DNA of 42,693 nt from Bacteroidales bacterium (GCA_007125585.1 SLCY01000045.1:1-42693), one strand, 5' to 3'; counted from the first letter of the stretch, positions 9,186-18,097 are shown. The notes: generated by a model not told the origin, from the sequence alone. Translations and numbers: made by a program.

Positions 9186-10727
9186 TCAGACCACTGCCCA
9201 GTCTCTGCGGTCCAGGCTGCGGTAATGGATCGCTTCTGCCAGGTGTTCTGCCTTGATTGGGTCACTGTTACCCAGGTCAGCGATGGTCCTTGACACCTTT
9301 AGTATCCTGTCGTAGGCACGTGCGGAAAGATCGAGTTTTTCCATGGCTGTTTTCAGCAGCAGCGATCCTGCAGAATCGATTCGGCATACGTCATGCATCT
9401 GTTTTGCCTGTATCTGGGCGTTGCAATATATCCCCTGCGAGTTTTTATAGCGGGCTGCCTGTATGGCACGCGCCTTCACCACCCTGTCACGGATCGTACG
9501 GCTTTTTTCTGTTGGCTTCGTGAGGCTCAGTTCATTGAAAGGGACGGGCGTAACCTCGATGTGGATGTCTATCCTGTCAAGCAACGGCCCTGAGATGCGG
9601 TTCAGGTATTTCTGGACGAGGCCAGGGGCACATAAACATTCTTTCTCGGGATGGTTGTAAAAGCCGCATGGGCAAGGGTTCATTGAAGCCACCAGCATAA
9701 AACCGGCAGGGTACTCCGCCGAGAAACGTGCGCGATTGACTGTCATGACGCGGTCTTCCAGGGGCTGACGCAGGACCTCCAAAACTGTCCGTTTAAATTC
9801 AGGCAACTCATCCAGGAACAGCACTCCGTTATGTGCCAGGGATATTTCACCTGGCTGAGGATAGGATCCGCCCCCTACGAGAGCAACATCGCTGACGGTA
9901 TGGTGCGGGCTCCGGAAAGGGCGCACCGCCAGGAGGGAAGTATGGTTTTCAAGTTTGCCAGCAACACTGTGTATCTTTGTTGTTTCCAGGGCTTCCTGCA
10001 AGGTGGGCGGGGGCAGTATCCCGGGCAGCCTTTTGGCCAGCATGGTCTTTCCCGATCCCGGCGGACCAATGAGAAGCACGTTATGCCCGCCGGCAGCTGA
10101 CACTTCGAAAGCACGTTTGATGTTGTCCTGTCCCCTGACCTCGGAAAAGTCAAATGCAAAATCCTCCGTCTGTGAGAGAAACACCGCCTGGGTATCGACG
10201 CTTACAGGGGTCAGTTCTGTCTTGCCATTGAAAAAATCGATGACCTGCCTGATATTGTCAACGCCATAAACCTTCAGCTTATCCACCACCGCCGCCTCCC
10301 TGGCATTGACCCTGGGAAGGATAAACCCTTCAAACCCTGCCTCCCTGGCCCTGATGGCAATAGGCAGAGCCCCTCTTATAGCCTGCAAACCACCATCAAG
10401 CGACACTTCCCCCATGATCATGAACCGGCCTGCATTTCCACCCTCCATCTGCCCGGTGGCCGCGAGGATGCCCACGGCAATGGTCAAATCATAGGCCGAA
10501 CCTTCCTTGCGTATATTGGCCGGTGCCATGTTGACCACAATACGCTTGCCGGGGATCTTATATCCATGGTGCTTTAAAGCCGCCTCAATACGGTGATGGC
10601 TCTCCTTTACCGCATTGTCAGGCAACCCAACAATGAAAAAGTTAACACCCGCAGCCACAGATATCTCTACGGTCACAATGGTTGCATTCACCCCCTGAAC
10701 AGTGCTGCCATATGTTTTTACCAGCAT
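9186..10727 (-). CDS. YifB/ComM-family Mg-chelatase-like AAA ATPase
   Basis: GPPGSGKTMLAKRLPGILPP, NGVLFLDELPEF, MNPCPCGFY. Confidence 0.95.
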   Translation of the reverse strand: MLVKTYGSTVQGVNATIVTVEISVAAGVNFFIVGLPDNAVKESHHRIEAALKHHGYKIPGKRIVVNMAPANIRKEGSAYDLTIAVGILAATGQMEGGNAGRFMIMGEVSLDGGLQAIRGALPIAIRAREAGFEGFILPRVNAREAAVVDKLKVYGVDNIRQVIDFFNGKTELTPVSVDTQAVFLSQTEDFAFDFSEVRGQDNIKRAFEVSAAGGHNVLLIGPPGSGKTMLAKRLPGILPPPTLQEALETTKIHSVAGKLENHTSLLAVRPFRSPHHTVSDVALVGGGSYPQPGEISLAHNGVLFLDELPEFKRTVLEVLRQPLEDRVMTVNRARFSAEYPAGFMLVASMNPCPCGFYNHPEKECLCAPGLVQKYLNRISGPLLDRIDIHIEVTPVPFNELSLTKPTEKSRTIRDRVVKARAIQAARYKNSQGIYCNAQIQAKQMHDVCRIDSAGSLLLKTAMEKLDLSARAYDRILKVSRTIADLGNSDPIKAEHLAEAIHYRSLDRRDWAVV

Positions 10728-10752
10728 ATCTTTGGATTTTTTCCAAAGATAT
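10726..10752. repeat. 11-bp perfect inverted repeat over the yifB start/promoter
   Basis: ATATCTTTGGA-TTTTT-TCCAAAGATAT. Confidence 0.85.
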
Positions 10753-10896
10753 CATTTATTTTGGTTAAAACAATATTTTTTTCACTTATATAAAACTTAT
10801 TTTTCGTTCTGATCATATACATCGGTATTTTAATCCGCATCAGGCAACACAAACTGCTGCATCCCCCGCAACCGCTGCCTGTTGTTCGATGTCTTG

Positions 10897-11283
10897 CTAC
10901 TGTCCACTGCCGGCAGCGATGCAGCTGATCTCCACGTCGACAAATTTGGGCAACGCCCCTACCTGGACGGTTTCCCGGGCAGGAGGGTCTTCCCTGAAAA
11001 AGGAGGCATAGACCTCGTTGACCTTTGGAAAGTCATTCATGTCGCTGATAAATATACTGCATTTGACCACATGGCTGAAGTCCATGCCGGCTGCTTCCAG
11101 GATGGCCTTCATGTTTTCCATCACCAGGCGGGTCTGATCACGCACATCTCCCTTAACAAGTTCGCCGGTTGCCGGATCCATCGGGATCTGCCCGGAAACA
11201 AACAACAGGTCTTTGTGCCTTACTGCCTGGTTATACGGGCCTACAGGCTGCGCCGCTTTGTCTGTTTTGATGATCTCTTTCAT
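10897..11283 (-). CDS. ridA: RidA-family reactive intermediate/imine deaminase
   Basis: AAQPVGPYNQAV, LFVSGQIPMDPATGELV; ATG at 11283 (MKEIIKTDKA) preferred to ORF start 11382, which lies in the repeat. Confidence 0.93.
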   Translation of the reverse strand: MKEIIKTDKAAQPVGPYNQAVRHKDLLFVSGQIPMDPATGELVKGDVRDQTRLVMENMKAILEAAGMDFSHVVKCSIFISDMNDFPKVNEVYASFFREDPPARETVQVGALPKFVDVEISCIAAGSGQ

Positions 11284-11358
11284 TGTCTTTGGGGTTTTTG
11301 TTTTTAAAGGATGATGGGGCCGCGGCCAGGGCTGATGTTGAAGCCGGGGACTGTCCTT

Positions 11359-11366
11359 CAAAAGTA
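11359..11366 (-). promoter_or_regulatory. -7 box TACTTTTG at the end of repeat copy A, directed at ridA
   Basis: Minus strand reads AAAAAAAATCATGTACTTTTGAAGG; about 76 nt upstream of the ridA ATG. Confidence 0.6.
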
Positions 11367-11542
11367 CATGATTTTTTTTCATGTACTTTTTCTTTGGCTA
11401 CCCTCCTCGTTGCCTGCTTGCAGATGGCCCGCCCTGCTGAAGTGGCCTTGTTTTTGACGCAGATCCATCAAAGGCGGAATTTGTCCCCCCACAGTCCCAG
11501 CCTTTTTATGTGTTTGCCGATGCCCACACTGTTGAAACTGTC

Positions 11543-11606
11543 TTCCGTTCCATCGCTCTTTCGTTCTTTCGCTCTATCGTTCCTTCGTTCCTTCGCTCTT
11601 CCGTCC
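11543..11606 (-). repeat. 8-nt tandem array, 8 units (copy A)
   Basis: Minus strand: GGACGGAA GAGCGAAG GAACGAAG GAACGATA GAGCGAAA GAACGAAA GAGCGATG GAACGGAA, then GACAGTTTC. Confidence 0.9.
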
Positions 11607-11689
11607 TCCATCAGCACACAAGATGCCGGAGGTTTTTAGAGGAGAAAATTAACTATTTTTGCAAGCCGACACACACCTTTTTCAGGCAG

Positions 11690-12286
11690 ATGAAGATCCT
11701 GATCATAGACAACTACGACTCTTTCACCTACAACCTTTACCACCTTGCTGAGGCTGTGATGCCTGCGGACTTTAGCCTGACAGTGAGGCGCAACGACGAA
11801 ATACCGGTAGAAGGTGCCGGCCATTACGACAAGATCATCATTTCGCCCGGGCCGGGTTTGCCAAAGGATGCCGGCATCACCTGTGCCCTGATCCAAAGAT
11901 ATGCTGCAGAAAAAAGCATTTTGGGCGTTTGTCTTGGTCATCAGGCCATGGCGGAGGTGTTTGGCGGCAAGCTGCTGAACCTTCCGGAAGTGCTGCACGG
12001 CAAAGCGGTCAGGACGCATGTGGTGAACAGGTCGGAACCCCTGTTTTTTGACTGCCCGGAAAGCTTCGATACCGGCCGGTATCATTCATGGGTGATAGAC
12101 CCTGCACACATGCCTTCCGTGTTTGATGTGTGCGCTACCGATGAGCTGGGACTGATCATGGCCATCAGCCACAAGGAATATGACCTGAAAGGGGTGCAGT
12201 TTCATCCGGAAAGCGTCATGACAAAGGTTGGAAGGCAAATTATCAGGAACTGGGTACATGCTACCCCTGGTAATATACGCGCTTGA
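11690..12286 (+). CDS. Class I glutamine amidotransferase, anthranilate/aminodeoxychorismate synthase component II
   Basis: IIDNYDSFTYNL, GVCLGHQAMAEVFGG, GVQFHPES; start trimmed from 11510 because the upstream part is repeat sequence. Confidence 0.92.
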   Translation: MKILIIDNYDSFTYNLYHLAEAVMPADFSLTVRRNDEIPVEGAGHYDKIIISPGPGLPKDAGITCALIQRYAAEKSILGVCLGHQAMAEVFGGKLLNLPEVLHGKAVRTHVVNRSEPLFFDCPESFDTGRYHSWVIDPAHMPSVFDVCATDELGLIMAISHKEYDLKGVQFHPESVMTKVGRQIIRNWVHATPGNIRA

Positions 12287-14753
12287 CCCGCTGCGAAACG
12301 GAGGTAAACACTTCATAGGGGATCGTGCCGAGGTCCCGCGCCATCTCTGTAACCGGCATCTCACCGCCAAAGACGATCACCTCATCGCCTTCTTTCACGT
12401 TGATGCCCGTAACGTCTATGGCACACATGTCCATGCTGATGTTTCCCACAATGGGCGCTTTTCTTCCATTCACCATCAACTTGCCCCTGCCGTTGCTCAA
12501 CCGCCGGTTCAGTCCATCGGCATAGCCCACCGGGACAATGGCCACAGTCATGTCTTTGCCGGCCACACCTGCACGGTTGTATCCAACGGTATCCCCTTTG
12601 GCGATCTGTTTCACCTGCGACACGACCGACCGGAAGCTGCTCACATGCCACAACAAGGCTTGCACTTCAGGGTCGCCACTTACGCCGTACAGCCCGATCC
12701 CCAGGCGTACCATGTCGAAGTGGGCTTCAGGAAACCGGGAAATAGCGGCTGAATTGCAAATATGACGGTTAAACGGATACCCCAGGGCACCTTCAAGGGC
12801 TTGACAAAGATCGGAAAACATGGCAACCTGTTTTTTCGTAAAGGGGTCTTGTAACGTATCCTCACTGGCCGCCAGATGCGAAAATACGGAAGCCACCCTG
12901 ATGTATGGATGGTTTTTCAGTGCCGACGCCAGGTCTGCCACCTGGTTAGCCATAAACCCCAGCCTGTGCATCCCGGTGTCGAGTTTTATATGCACCGGGA
13001 AGCGCTCCTGCCGTTTCCCGTCCGGAAGCTTGTCAATCGCTTCCATGAACCTGCGAAGCAAGCGAAACCCATATATCTCCGGTTCCAGGCCGTAGGAGAA
13101 CAGGGTGTCGAAGGACCTCACTTCGGGGTTCATCACCACAATGGGCACGTGCACGCCACCCTGGCGCAACGTTTTGCCCTCATCAGCATAAGCCACTGCC
13201 AGGCAATCCACTTGATGGTATTGAAGCGTCCGGGCTACCTCAACGCTGCCGCTGCCGTAAGAGAAGGCCTTCACCATGCCCATGACCTTCACCCCGGGAG
13301 CAAGGACCGACCTGAACACATTCAGGTTGTGCGTCAGCCCATCCAGGTCGATCTCCAGGATGGTTTGATGATCCTTCTGCTGCAACAGGTTGCTTATGCG
13401 CTCAAAGCCGAAAACCCTGGCCCCTTTCAGCAAGATGGCCTCATCGCGGAAAGCTGAGAAATCAACGTTTGAGATGAAGTCCTCTGTATCCTTAAAAAAT
13501 GTTGCCGGCATAGTAAACTTATCCGCCTGGGAAGATATTTCTGGGCCGATACCGATGAAGCGTTCAACATCACCGGATCCCGCCAAAGAGGCAACCTCTG
13601 TGTAGAGCACCTCTGGTGGGATACCGCTTTGCAGGATATCAGACAGGATCAGTGCCTTTTTTTTGTTTGGCGTTTGGCTACCAAGAAAGTCGAGTGCAAT
13701 GGCAAGAGAATGCAGATCGGAGTTGTAGCTGTCATTGACAATGGTGGAATTGTTCACACCTTCTTTCATTTCAAGGCGCATGGCAACCGGTTGCAAGACC
13801 GCAATTCTGCGGATGATAAAGGCATCATCATAGCCGGCATGTTTCATGAATGCCGCTGAATGCAGCGCATTCTCCACAGATGCATCATCATGAAAAGGGA
13901 TGGAAAGCATCATGCGGTCGCCCCCAACCATGAGAGACACCAGGGTGCTGTTGCCTTCCCTTTCCTGTCCGACGACCTGCATGCCGGCCCGGCTGTCACG
14001 CCCCCAGGAAAATAACCGCACCGTGGGGTGGTCATGATGCCAATCCATAATTTCATCATGAACCGACTGATAGTCAATGCAGTAGATTAAGGAGTGGCAA
14101 CCTGTAAACAGCTCAAGCTTCTCGCGGATCTTTTCCCTCCGGGAGGCAAACCCCTCATCATGTGCCGGCCCGATATTGGTGAAGATGCCCGTGTCGGGCT
14201 GCAGAATTTTTTGCAGCCGGTGCATTTCACCGGGCCGGGAGATGCCTGCTTCGAATATCCCCATCTCATGCCGGTCCGTCATCAGCCATACCGACAATGG
14301 CACACCGATCTGGGAGTTATAGCTTTTGGGGTTCCTGACAATGTGGTGTTTTTCACATAACGACTGGTAAAGCCATTCTTTGATCACCGTTTTACCATTG
14401 CTGCCTGTGAGGGCAACCACCGGATAAGAAAAGCGGGAACGGTGTTCAGCGGCGAGGGCTTGCAGTGCCGACAGGGTGTTTTCCACCTTGATGAAACAAG
14501 CATCGGGGTATTCAGACAACAGTTTGTCAGGGACATTCTCAACCACAAAGGAGCGCACCCCTTTGCGCAACAGCTCTTCAATGTAGCGATGCCCGTCATT
14601 TTGTTTGGTTTTCAGGGCAAAAAAGAGGGTGCGTGCCGGCCAAAGCAGTTTACGGCTGTCGATCAGCAGATAGGAGATCGTGTGGATGGGGGGTGGTCCC
14701 CCAACACATCTGCCATTTACAATGCCGGCAACATCGACACTACCCATTGTCAC
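12261..14753 (-). CDS. murF-alr: Bifunctional UDP-MurNAc-tripeptide:D-Ala-D-Ala ligase / alanine racemase
   Basis: MurF half (ALTGSNGKTVIKEWL, NDSYNSD) fused to Alr half (MVKAFSYGSG, HIKLDTGMHRLGF, VGYADGLNRRLSNG). Confidence 0.95.
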   Translation of the reverse strand: MTMGSVDVAGIVNGRCVGGPPPIHTISYLLIDSRKLLWPARTLFFALKTKQNDGHRYIEELLRKGVRSFVVENVPDKLLSEYPDACFIKVENTLSALQALAAEHRSRFSYPVVALTGSNGKTVIKEWLYQSLCEKHHIVRNPKSYNSQIGVPLSVWLMTDRHEMGIFEAGISRPGEMHRLQKILQPDTGIFTNIGPAHDEGFASRREKIREKLELFTGCHSLIYCIDYQSVHDEIMDWHHDHPTVRLFSWGRDSRAGMQVVGQEREGNSTLVSLMVGGDRMMLSIPFHDDASVENALHSAAFMKHAGYDDAFIIRRIAVLQPVAMRLEMKEGVNNSTIVNDSYNSDLHSLAIALDFLGSQTPNKKKALILSDILQSGIPPEVLYTEVASLAGSGDVERFIGIGPEISSQADKFTMPATFFKDTEDFISNVDFSAFRDEAILLKGARVFGFERISNLLQQKDHQTILEIDLDGLTHNLNVFRSVLAPGVKVMGMVKAFSYGSGSVEVARTLQYHQVDCLAVAYADEGKTLRQGGVHVPIVVMNPEVRSFDTLFSYGLEPEIYGFRLLRRFMEAIDKLPDGKRQERFPVHIKLDTGMHRLGFMANQVADLASALKNHPYIRVASVFSHLAASEDTLQDPFTKKQVAMFSDLCQALEGALGYPFNRHICNSAAISRFPEAHFDMVRLGIGLYGVSGDPEVQALLWHVSSFRSVVSQVKQIAKGDTVGYNRAGVAGKDMTVAIVPVGYADGLNRRLSNGRGKLMVNGRKAPIVGNISMDMCAIDVTGINVKEGDEVIVFGGEMPVTEMARDLGTIPYEVFTSVSQRVKRVYYQG

Positions 14754-15819
14754 TTCCCTCTTGTTCCTGACTGAAATTTAGGGGGTTTGCTGATTCTTCT
14801 TCGTGCATCTTCCTGTTTCTCACAATATCGATGGCCAGGTATACCGCTTCCCGGAAGGCATCGGGAGATGCCGTGTTTTTCCCTGCCATATCAAAGGCGG
14901 TGCCATGTGCCGGGGAAGTGCGTACCACCGGCAGGCCTGCGGTGAAGTTCACCCCACTCTTGAAGGAGAGTGTTTTGAAAGGGATCAGGCCCTGGTCATG
15001 ATACATCGTGAGGATGCCGTCGAAATCGCTAAAGGAGGATGACCCGAAGAAGCCGTCGGCCGGATAAGGGCCAAAGACCAGCAAGCCATCATCAAAGGCC
15101 TCACGGATGGCAGGAACGATCACTTCCTGCTCCTCAATACCAATAACCCCTTTGTCACCAGCATGGGGGTTCAATCCCAGAACGGCTATTTTTGGCTTGC
15201 TGATGTAAAAATCCCTTATCAAAGAATTGTTAAGGATATGCAACTTGTTCAGAATACGCTCCCTGCTGATCTTCCCGGGTACCTCACGGAGCGGTATGTG
15301 GCCTGTGATCACACCGATGCGTGTTTTGTTGCTCACCATCAGCATCAGGCTCTCTTCGGCCCCAAACTTCTTGGTGAGGTATTCGGTGTGTCCCGGGAAA
15401 TCAAAGTCCTTGCCCTGAATGTTTTGCTTGTTGATCGGGGCTGTCACCAAAGCATCTAAATGGCCCTTCGCCAGATCATCGGTGGCAAGTTCCAGGGCGT
15501 GGAGCGCAGCCTTCCCCGCTATTTCGGAGGTCTGCCCCAGGTCGACCTTGATCTCTTCCTGAAAGATGTTGAGCAGGTTGGCCTTGCCTTTCTGAGCCTG
15601 GTCGGCACTGCGGACCACATGAAAATTAAAATCATGGATGCCAAGCATCTTCTTGTGATAAGATGCAACCTTCGAGGATCCATACACGACGGGGGTGAAA
15701 AACTCCAATATCCTGGAGTCGCCAAGGGTTTTCATGATGATCTCATAGCTGATGCCATTCACGTCGCCCTGAGTGATCCCTATCCTGATGGATTGTTGTT
15801 GTTCCGGTTCACGTTCCAT
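14740..15819 (-). CDS. pdxA: 4-hydroxythreonine-4-phosphate dehydrogenase
   Basis: IGITQGDVNGISYEI, FPGHTEYL, LNPHAGD, YHDQGLIPFK, RTSPAHGTAFD. Confidence 0.96.
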   Translation of the reverse strand: MEREPEQQQSIRIGITQGDVNGISYEIIMKTLGDSRILEFFTPVVYGSSKVASYHKKMLGIHDFNFHVVRSADQAQKGKANLLNIFQEEIKVDLGQTSEIAGKAALHALELATDDLAKGHLDALVTAPINKQNIQGKDFDFPGHTEYLTKKFGAEESLMLMVSNKTRIGVITGHIPLREVPGKISRERILNKLHILNNSLIRDFYISKPKIAVLGLNPHAGDKGVIGIEEQEVIVPAIREAFDDGLLVFGPYPADGFFGSSSFSDFDGILTMYHDQGLIPFKTLSFKSGVNFTAGLPVVRTSPAHGTAFDMAGKNTASPDAFREAVYLAIDIVRNRKMHEEESANPLNFSQEQEGSDNG

Positions 15820-15958
15820 TACAATTCATTATTGGGATAAGTGCAAAGGTAATGATATGGCGCTGAAAAGACGACAGTTTTTTTAACAATTGTTTGCCGC
15901 AATAATTTATATGGATTTCTCCTGTAAAAAAACACCGGCATTTTGTGTGTTGACGTAA

Positions 15959-16030
15959 GAACGATGGAACAAAGGAACGAAAGAGCGATGGAACGACAGA
16001 ACGAAAGAACGAAAGAGCGATGGAACGGAA
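15959..16030 (+). repeat. 8-nt tandem array, 9 units (copy B)
   Basis: GAACGATG GAACAAAG GAACGAAA GAGCGATG GAACGACA GAACGAAA GAACGAAA GAGCGATG GAACGGAA, then GACAGTT. Confidence 0.93.
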
Positions 16031-16217
16031 GACAGTTAACAGTGTGGGCATCGGCAAACACGTAAAAGACCGGGCCCGTGTGGCGGATAAACACGCATTT
16101 GAAGGATCTGCGGCAAAAACAAGGCCGCTTCAGCAGGGAGGCCATCTGCAAGCAGGCAACAAGGAGGGTAGCCAAAGAAAAAGTACAGGAAAAAACAAAA
16201 ACAGGTAAAAAATCGTG

Positions 16218-16225
16218 TACTTTTG
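16218..16225 (+). promoter_or_regulatory. -7 box TACTTTTG at the end of repeat copy B, directed at ruvC
   Basis: AAAAAATCGTGTACTTTTGC; TAnnTTTG match. Confidence 0.6.
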
Positions 16226-16272
16226 CATGGTTGTGGGTTAGCGAGCAATCCGGACACATTTTATCACATTCT

Positions 16273-16836
16273 GTGGATCACGAAAAGATCATATTGGGCA
16301 TTGACCCCGGGACCAACAACATGGGGCTGGGAGTTATCGGGATTGACCGGGCTTCCATCCGTCTGGTTGCCATGGACATTCTAAAGCTGGGGAAAATGGG
16401 GGGTCAGGCCCTGAAGCTGAAAAAGATCTTTGAGACGGTATTGCGCAATATTGATGAGTACCATCCCGACGAGCTGGCCATCGAGAGCCCTTTTTATGGT
16501 AAGAATGTGCAGTCTATGCTTAAGCTTGGCCGGGCCCAGGGGGTGGCCATTGCCGCGGCATTGCACCGGGGGATCCCGGTATTTGAATACTCACCGAGAA
16601 AAGTGAAACAATCCATTACCGGGAAAGGGGGTGCTTCCAAAGAGCAGGTGGCTGCCATGCTCTGCCGGATACTCGGCATAGAGGGGGTGCCCGACAATCT
16701 CGACATCACCGATGCCCTGGCCGTGGCACTTTGTCATCATTTTCAAGGCGACAACCCACCATCCGGCGACAAAAAGAGCTACAGCGGCTGGAAAGCGTTT
16801 ATCAGCGACAACCCCGGCCGTATTTCAGAAAGGTAA
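16273..16836 (+). CDS. ruvC: Crossover junction endodeoxyribonuclease RuvC
   Basis: IILGIDPGTNNMGLGVI, AIESPFYGKNVQSMLKLGRAQG, DALAVALCH; likely GTG start at 16273 (no in-frame ATG nearby), ORF start 16078 lies in the repeat. Confidence 0.9.
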   Translation: MDHEKIILGIDPGTNNMGLGVIGIDRASIRLVAMDILKLGKMGGQALKLKKIFETVLRNIDEYHPDELAIESPFYGKNVQSMLKLGRAQGVAIAAALHRGIPVFEYSPRKVKQSITGKGGASKEQVAAMLCRILGIEGVPDNLDITDALAVALCHHFQGDNPPSGDKKSYSGWKAFISDNPGRISER

Positions 16837-16862
16837 GTTATTGATACACTTTTGCAGGACCC

Positions 16863-17282
16863 CTATTTCATTGCACCGGCAATGCGCCGGGCGATGAGTC
16901 CAAACTCTTCACTGCCAAGCTCCAGCTTGGGTTTGCTGAAATCTATATCATATATTCCATGGATGGGTACCAGGTGGATATGTGCATGAGGCACCTCCAG
17001 GCCAATCACTGCCACGCCTATCCGCTCACAGGGCATCGTTTTGTCAAGCGCCACAGCCACCTGCTTCGCAAACAGCCACAACCCCGTATAGGTGTCCTGG
17101 TCAAGGTCGAACAAGTTGTCCACTTCCTTCTTGGGAATCACCAGCGTATGCCCCTTAGCCAACGGCTGAATGTCGAGAAAAGCCAGAAAACGGTCATCCT
17201 CTGCCACTTTGTGCGATGGGATTTCGCCCTTGATGATCTTGGTAAAAATGCTTGCCATGTCAATGGGGTTTTGTTGGTTCAT
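16863..17282 (-). CDS. HIT-family hydrolase
   Basis: MASIFTKIIKGEIPSHKVAED, VPHAHIHLVPI (HxHxH); start may be 17258. Confidence 0.95.
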   Translation of the reverse strand: MNQQNPIDMASIFTKIIKGEIPSHKVAEDDRFLAFLDIQPLAKGHTLVIPKKEVDNLFDLDQDTYTGLWLFAKQVAVALDKTMPCERIGVAVIGLEVPHAHIHLVPIHGIYDIDFSKPKLELGSEEFGLIARRIAGAMK

Positions 17283-17328
17283 AAAGCAACCTGGAACATG
17301 GGCTGCATATATCGCGCATTTTTGCTGC

Positions 17329-17802
17329 CTAACGGGAGATGTCCATTATTTTGAATGTCATCATCCCTGCAGGCACCTGAATAGCCACCTTGTCTCCGGC
17401 CTCCTTGCCAAGAAGGCCTTTTGCAATGGGAGAGTTTATCGAGATCTTCGCGTTTTTTATGTCTGCTTCATTTTCAGGAACGAGGGTGTACTCCACCAGG
17501 GCGTTGTTGTTAAGGTTTTTCAACTTAACCTTTGAAAGGATGGAAACCTTGCTTGTATCAAGCTGGCTCTCATCAATGACCCGTGCGTTGCTCAGGGTCT
17601 CTTCAAGCTTGGCAATGCGAAGCTCCAGCATCCCCTGTTCGTTCTTCGCTGCATCGTATTCGGCATTTTCAGAAAGATCACCTTTTTCACGCGCTTCAGC
17701 GATCATATTTGACACGGCAGGACGCTCCACCGACTTAAGCTTTTCCAGCTCATCCTTCAGCTTGTCAAGTCCCTCCTTCGTAAAATACTTTACCTGGTTC
17801 AT
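17329..17802 (-). CDS. greA: Transcription elongation factor GreA
   Basis: YFTKEGLDKLKDELEKL, AREKGDLSENAEYDAAK, SPIAKGLLGKEAGD; ATG at 17802 (MNQVKYFT) preferred. Confidence 0.95.
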   Translation of the reverse strand: MNQVKYFTKEGLDKLKDELEKLKSVERPAVSNMIAEAREKGDLSENAEYDAAKNEQGMLELRIAKLEETLSNARVIDESQLDTSKVSILSKVKLKNLNNNALVEYTLVPENEADIKNAKISINSPIAKGLLGKEAGDKVAIQVPAGMMTFKIMDISR

Positions 17803-17992
17803 ATCGACTGCTATTAAAATAATACCAGACATTCATTAGGTGCCGCAAGCAAACCCGAACGCCTGGAAAAATGGTTTGTTGACCTGCTTTTAAATTGTTT
17901 CCCCTGAATCCATAAAAAACCGCAGGACTTGCCTGAACCTTTCCGGCTTACAAACAAGCCCATCCGCTATAATTACGAAAACAGGGGGCTTA

Positions 17993-18032
17993 CAGAAAAA
18001 AGACCTGACTTTGGAAAAACTCCAAGATCAGG
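17993..18032 (-). terminator. Probable intrinsic terminator of the 18098-18679 gene
   Basis: Minus strand CCTGATCTTGGAGTTTTTCCAAAGTCAGG followed by TCTTTTTTCTG. Confidence 0.65.
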
Positions 18033-18097
18033 CTGTTATAAAAATTGTTTGATTGTTGAAACAAAGATAAGCAATAATTCGATGATTTTCAAAAAAA

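Larger units (their letters stand above)
11352..11645 (-). repeat. Dispersed ~300 bp intergenic repeat, copy A
   Basis: Reverse complement matches 15914-16226 along its length (CCATCTGCAAGCAGGCAACnAGGAGGGTAGCCAAAGAAAAAGTAC, CAGTGTGGGCATCGGCAAACAC, 8-mer array, CCGGCATnTTGTGTG end). Confidence 0.88.
15914..16226 (+). repeat. Dispersed ~300 bp intergenic repeat, copy B
   Basis: Inverted relative to copy A, same module order; see copy A. Confidence 0.88.

Noticed and set aside
8258-9256. 332 aa plus-strand ORF
   Set aside because: Antisense to the saccharopine dehydrogenase-like gene; no recognisable motifs.
11510-11689. N-terminal extension of the amidotransferase ORF
   Set aside because: Translates repeat copy A; the family start motif MKILIIDNYDSF begins at 11690.
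12228-13457. Several plus-strand ORFs opposite the alanine racemase half
   Set aside because: Antisense shadow ORFs of a well-supported murF-alr gene.
12261-14753. MurF-Alr fusion as a novel enzyme
   Set aside because: This fusion is an established architecture in Bacteroidota.
15959-16030. Short repeats considered as a CRISPR array
   Set aside because: 8-nt contiguous units with no spacers, and no cas genes in the window.
15819-16259. 146 aa minus-strand ORF (…RSFVLSFCRSIALSF…)
   Set aside because: Entirely repeat sequence; the Ser/Phe/Arg/Leu pattern is a translation of the 8-nt array, with frame differences between copies.
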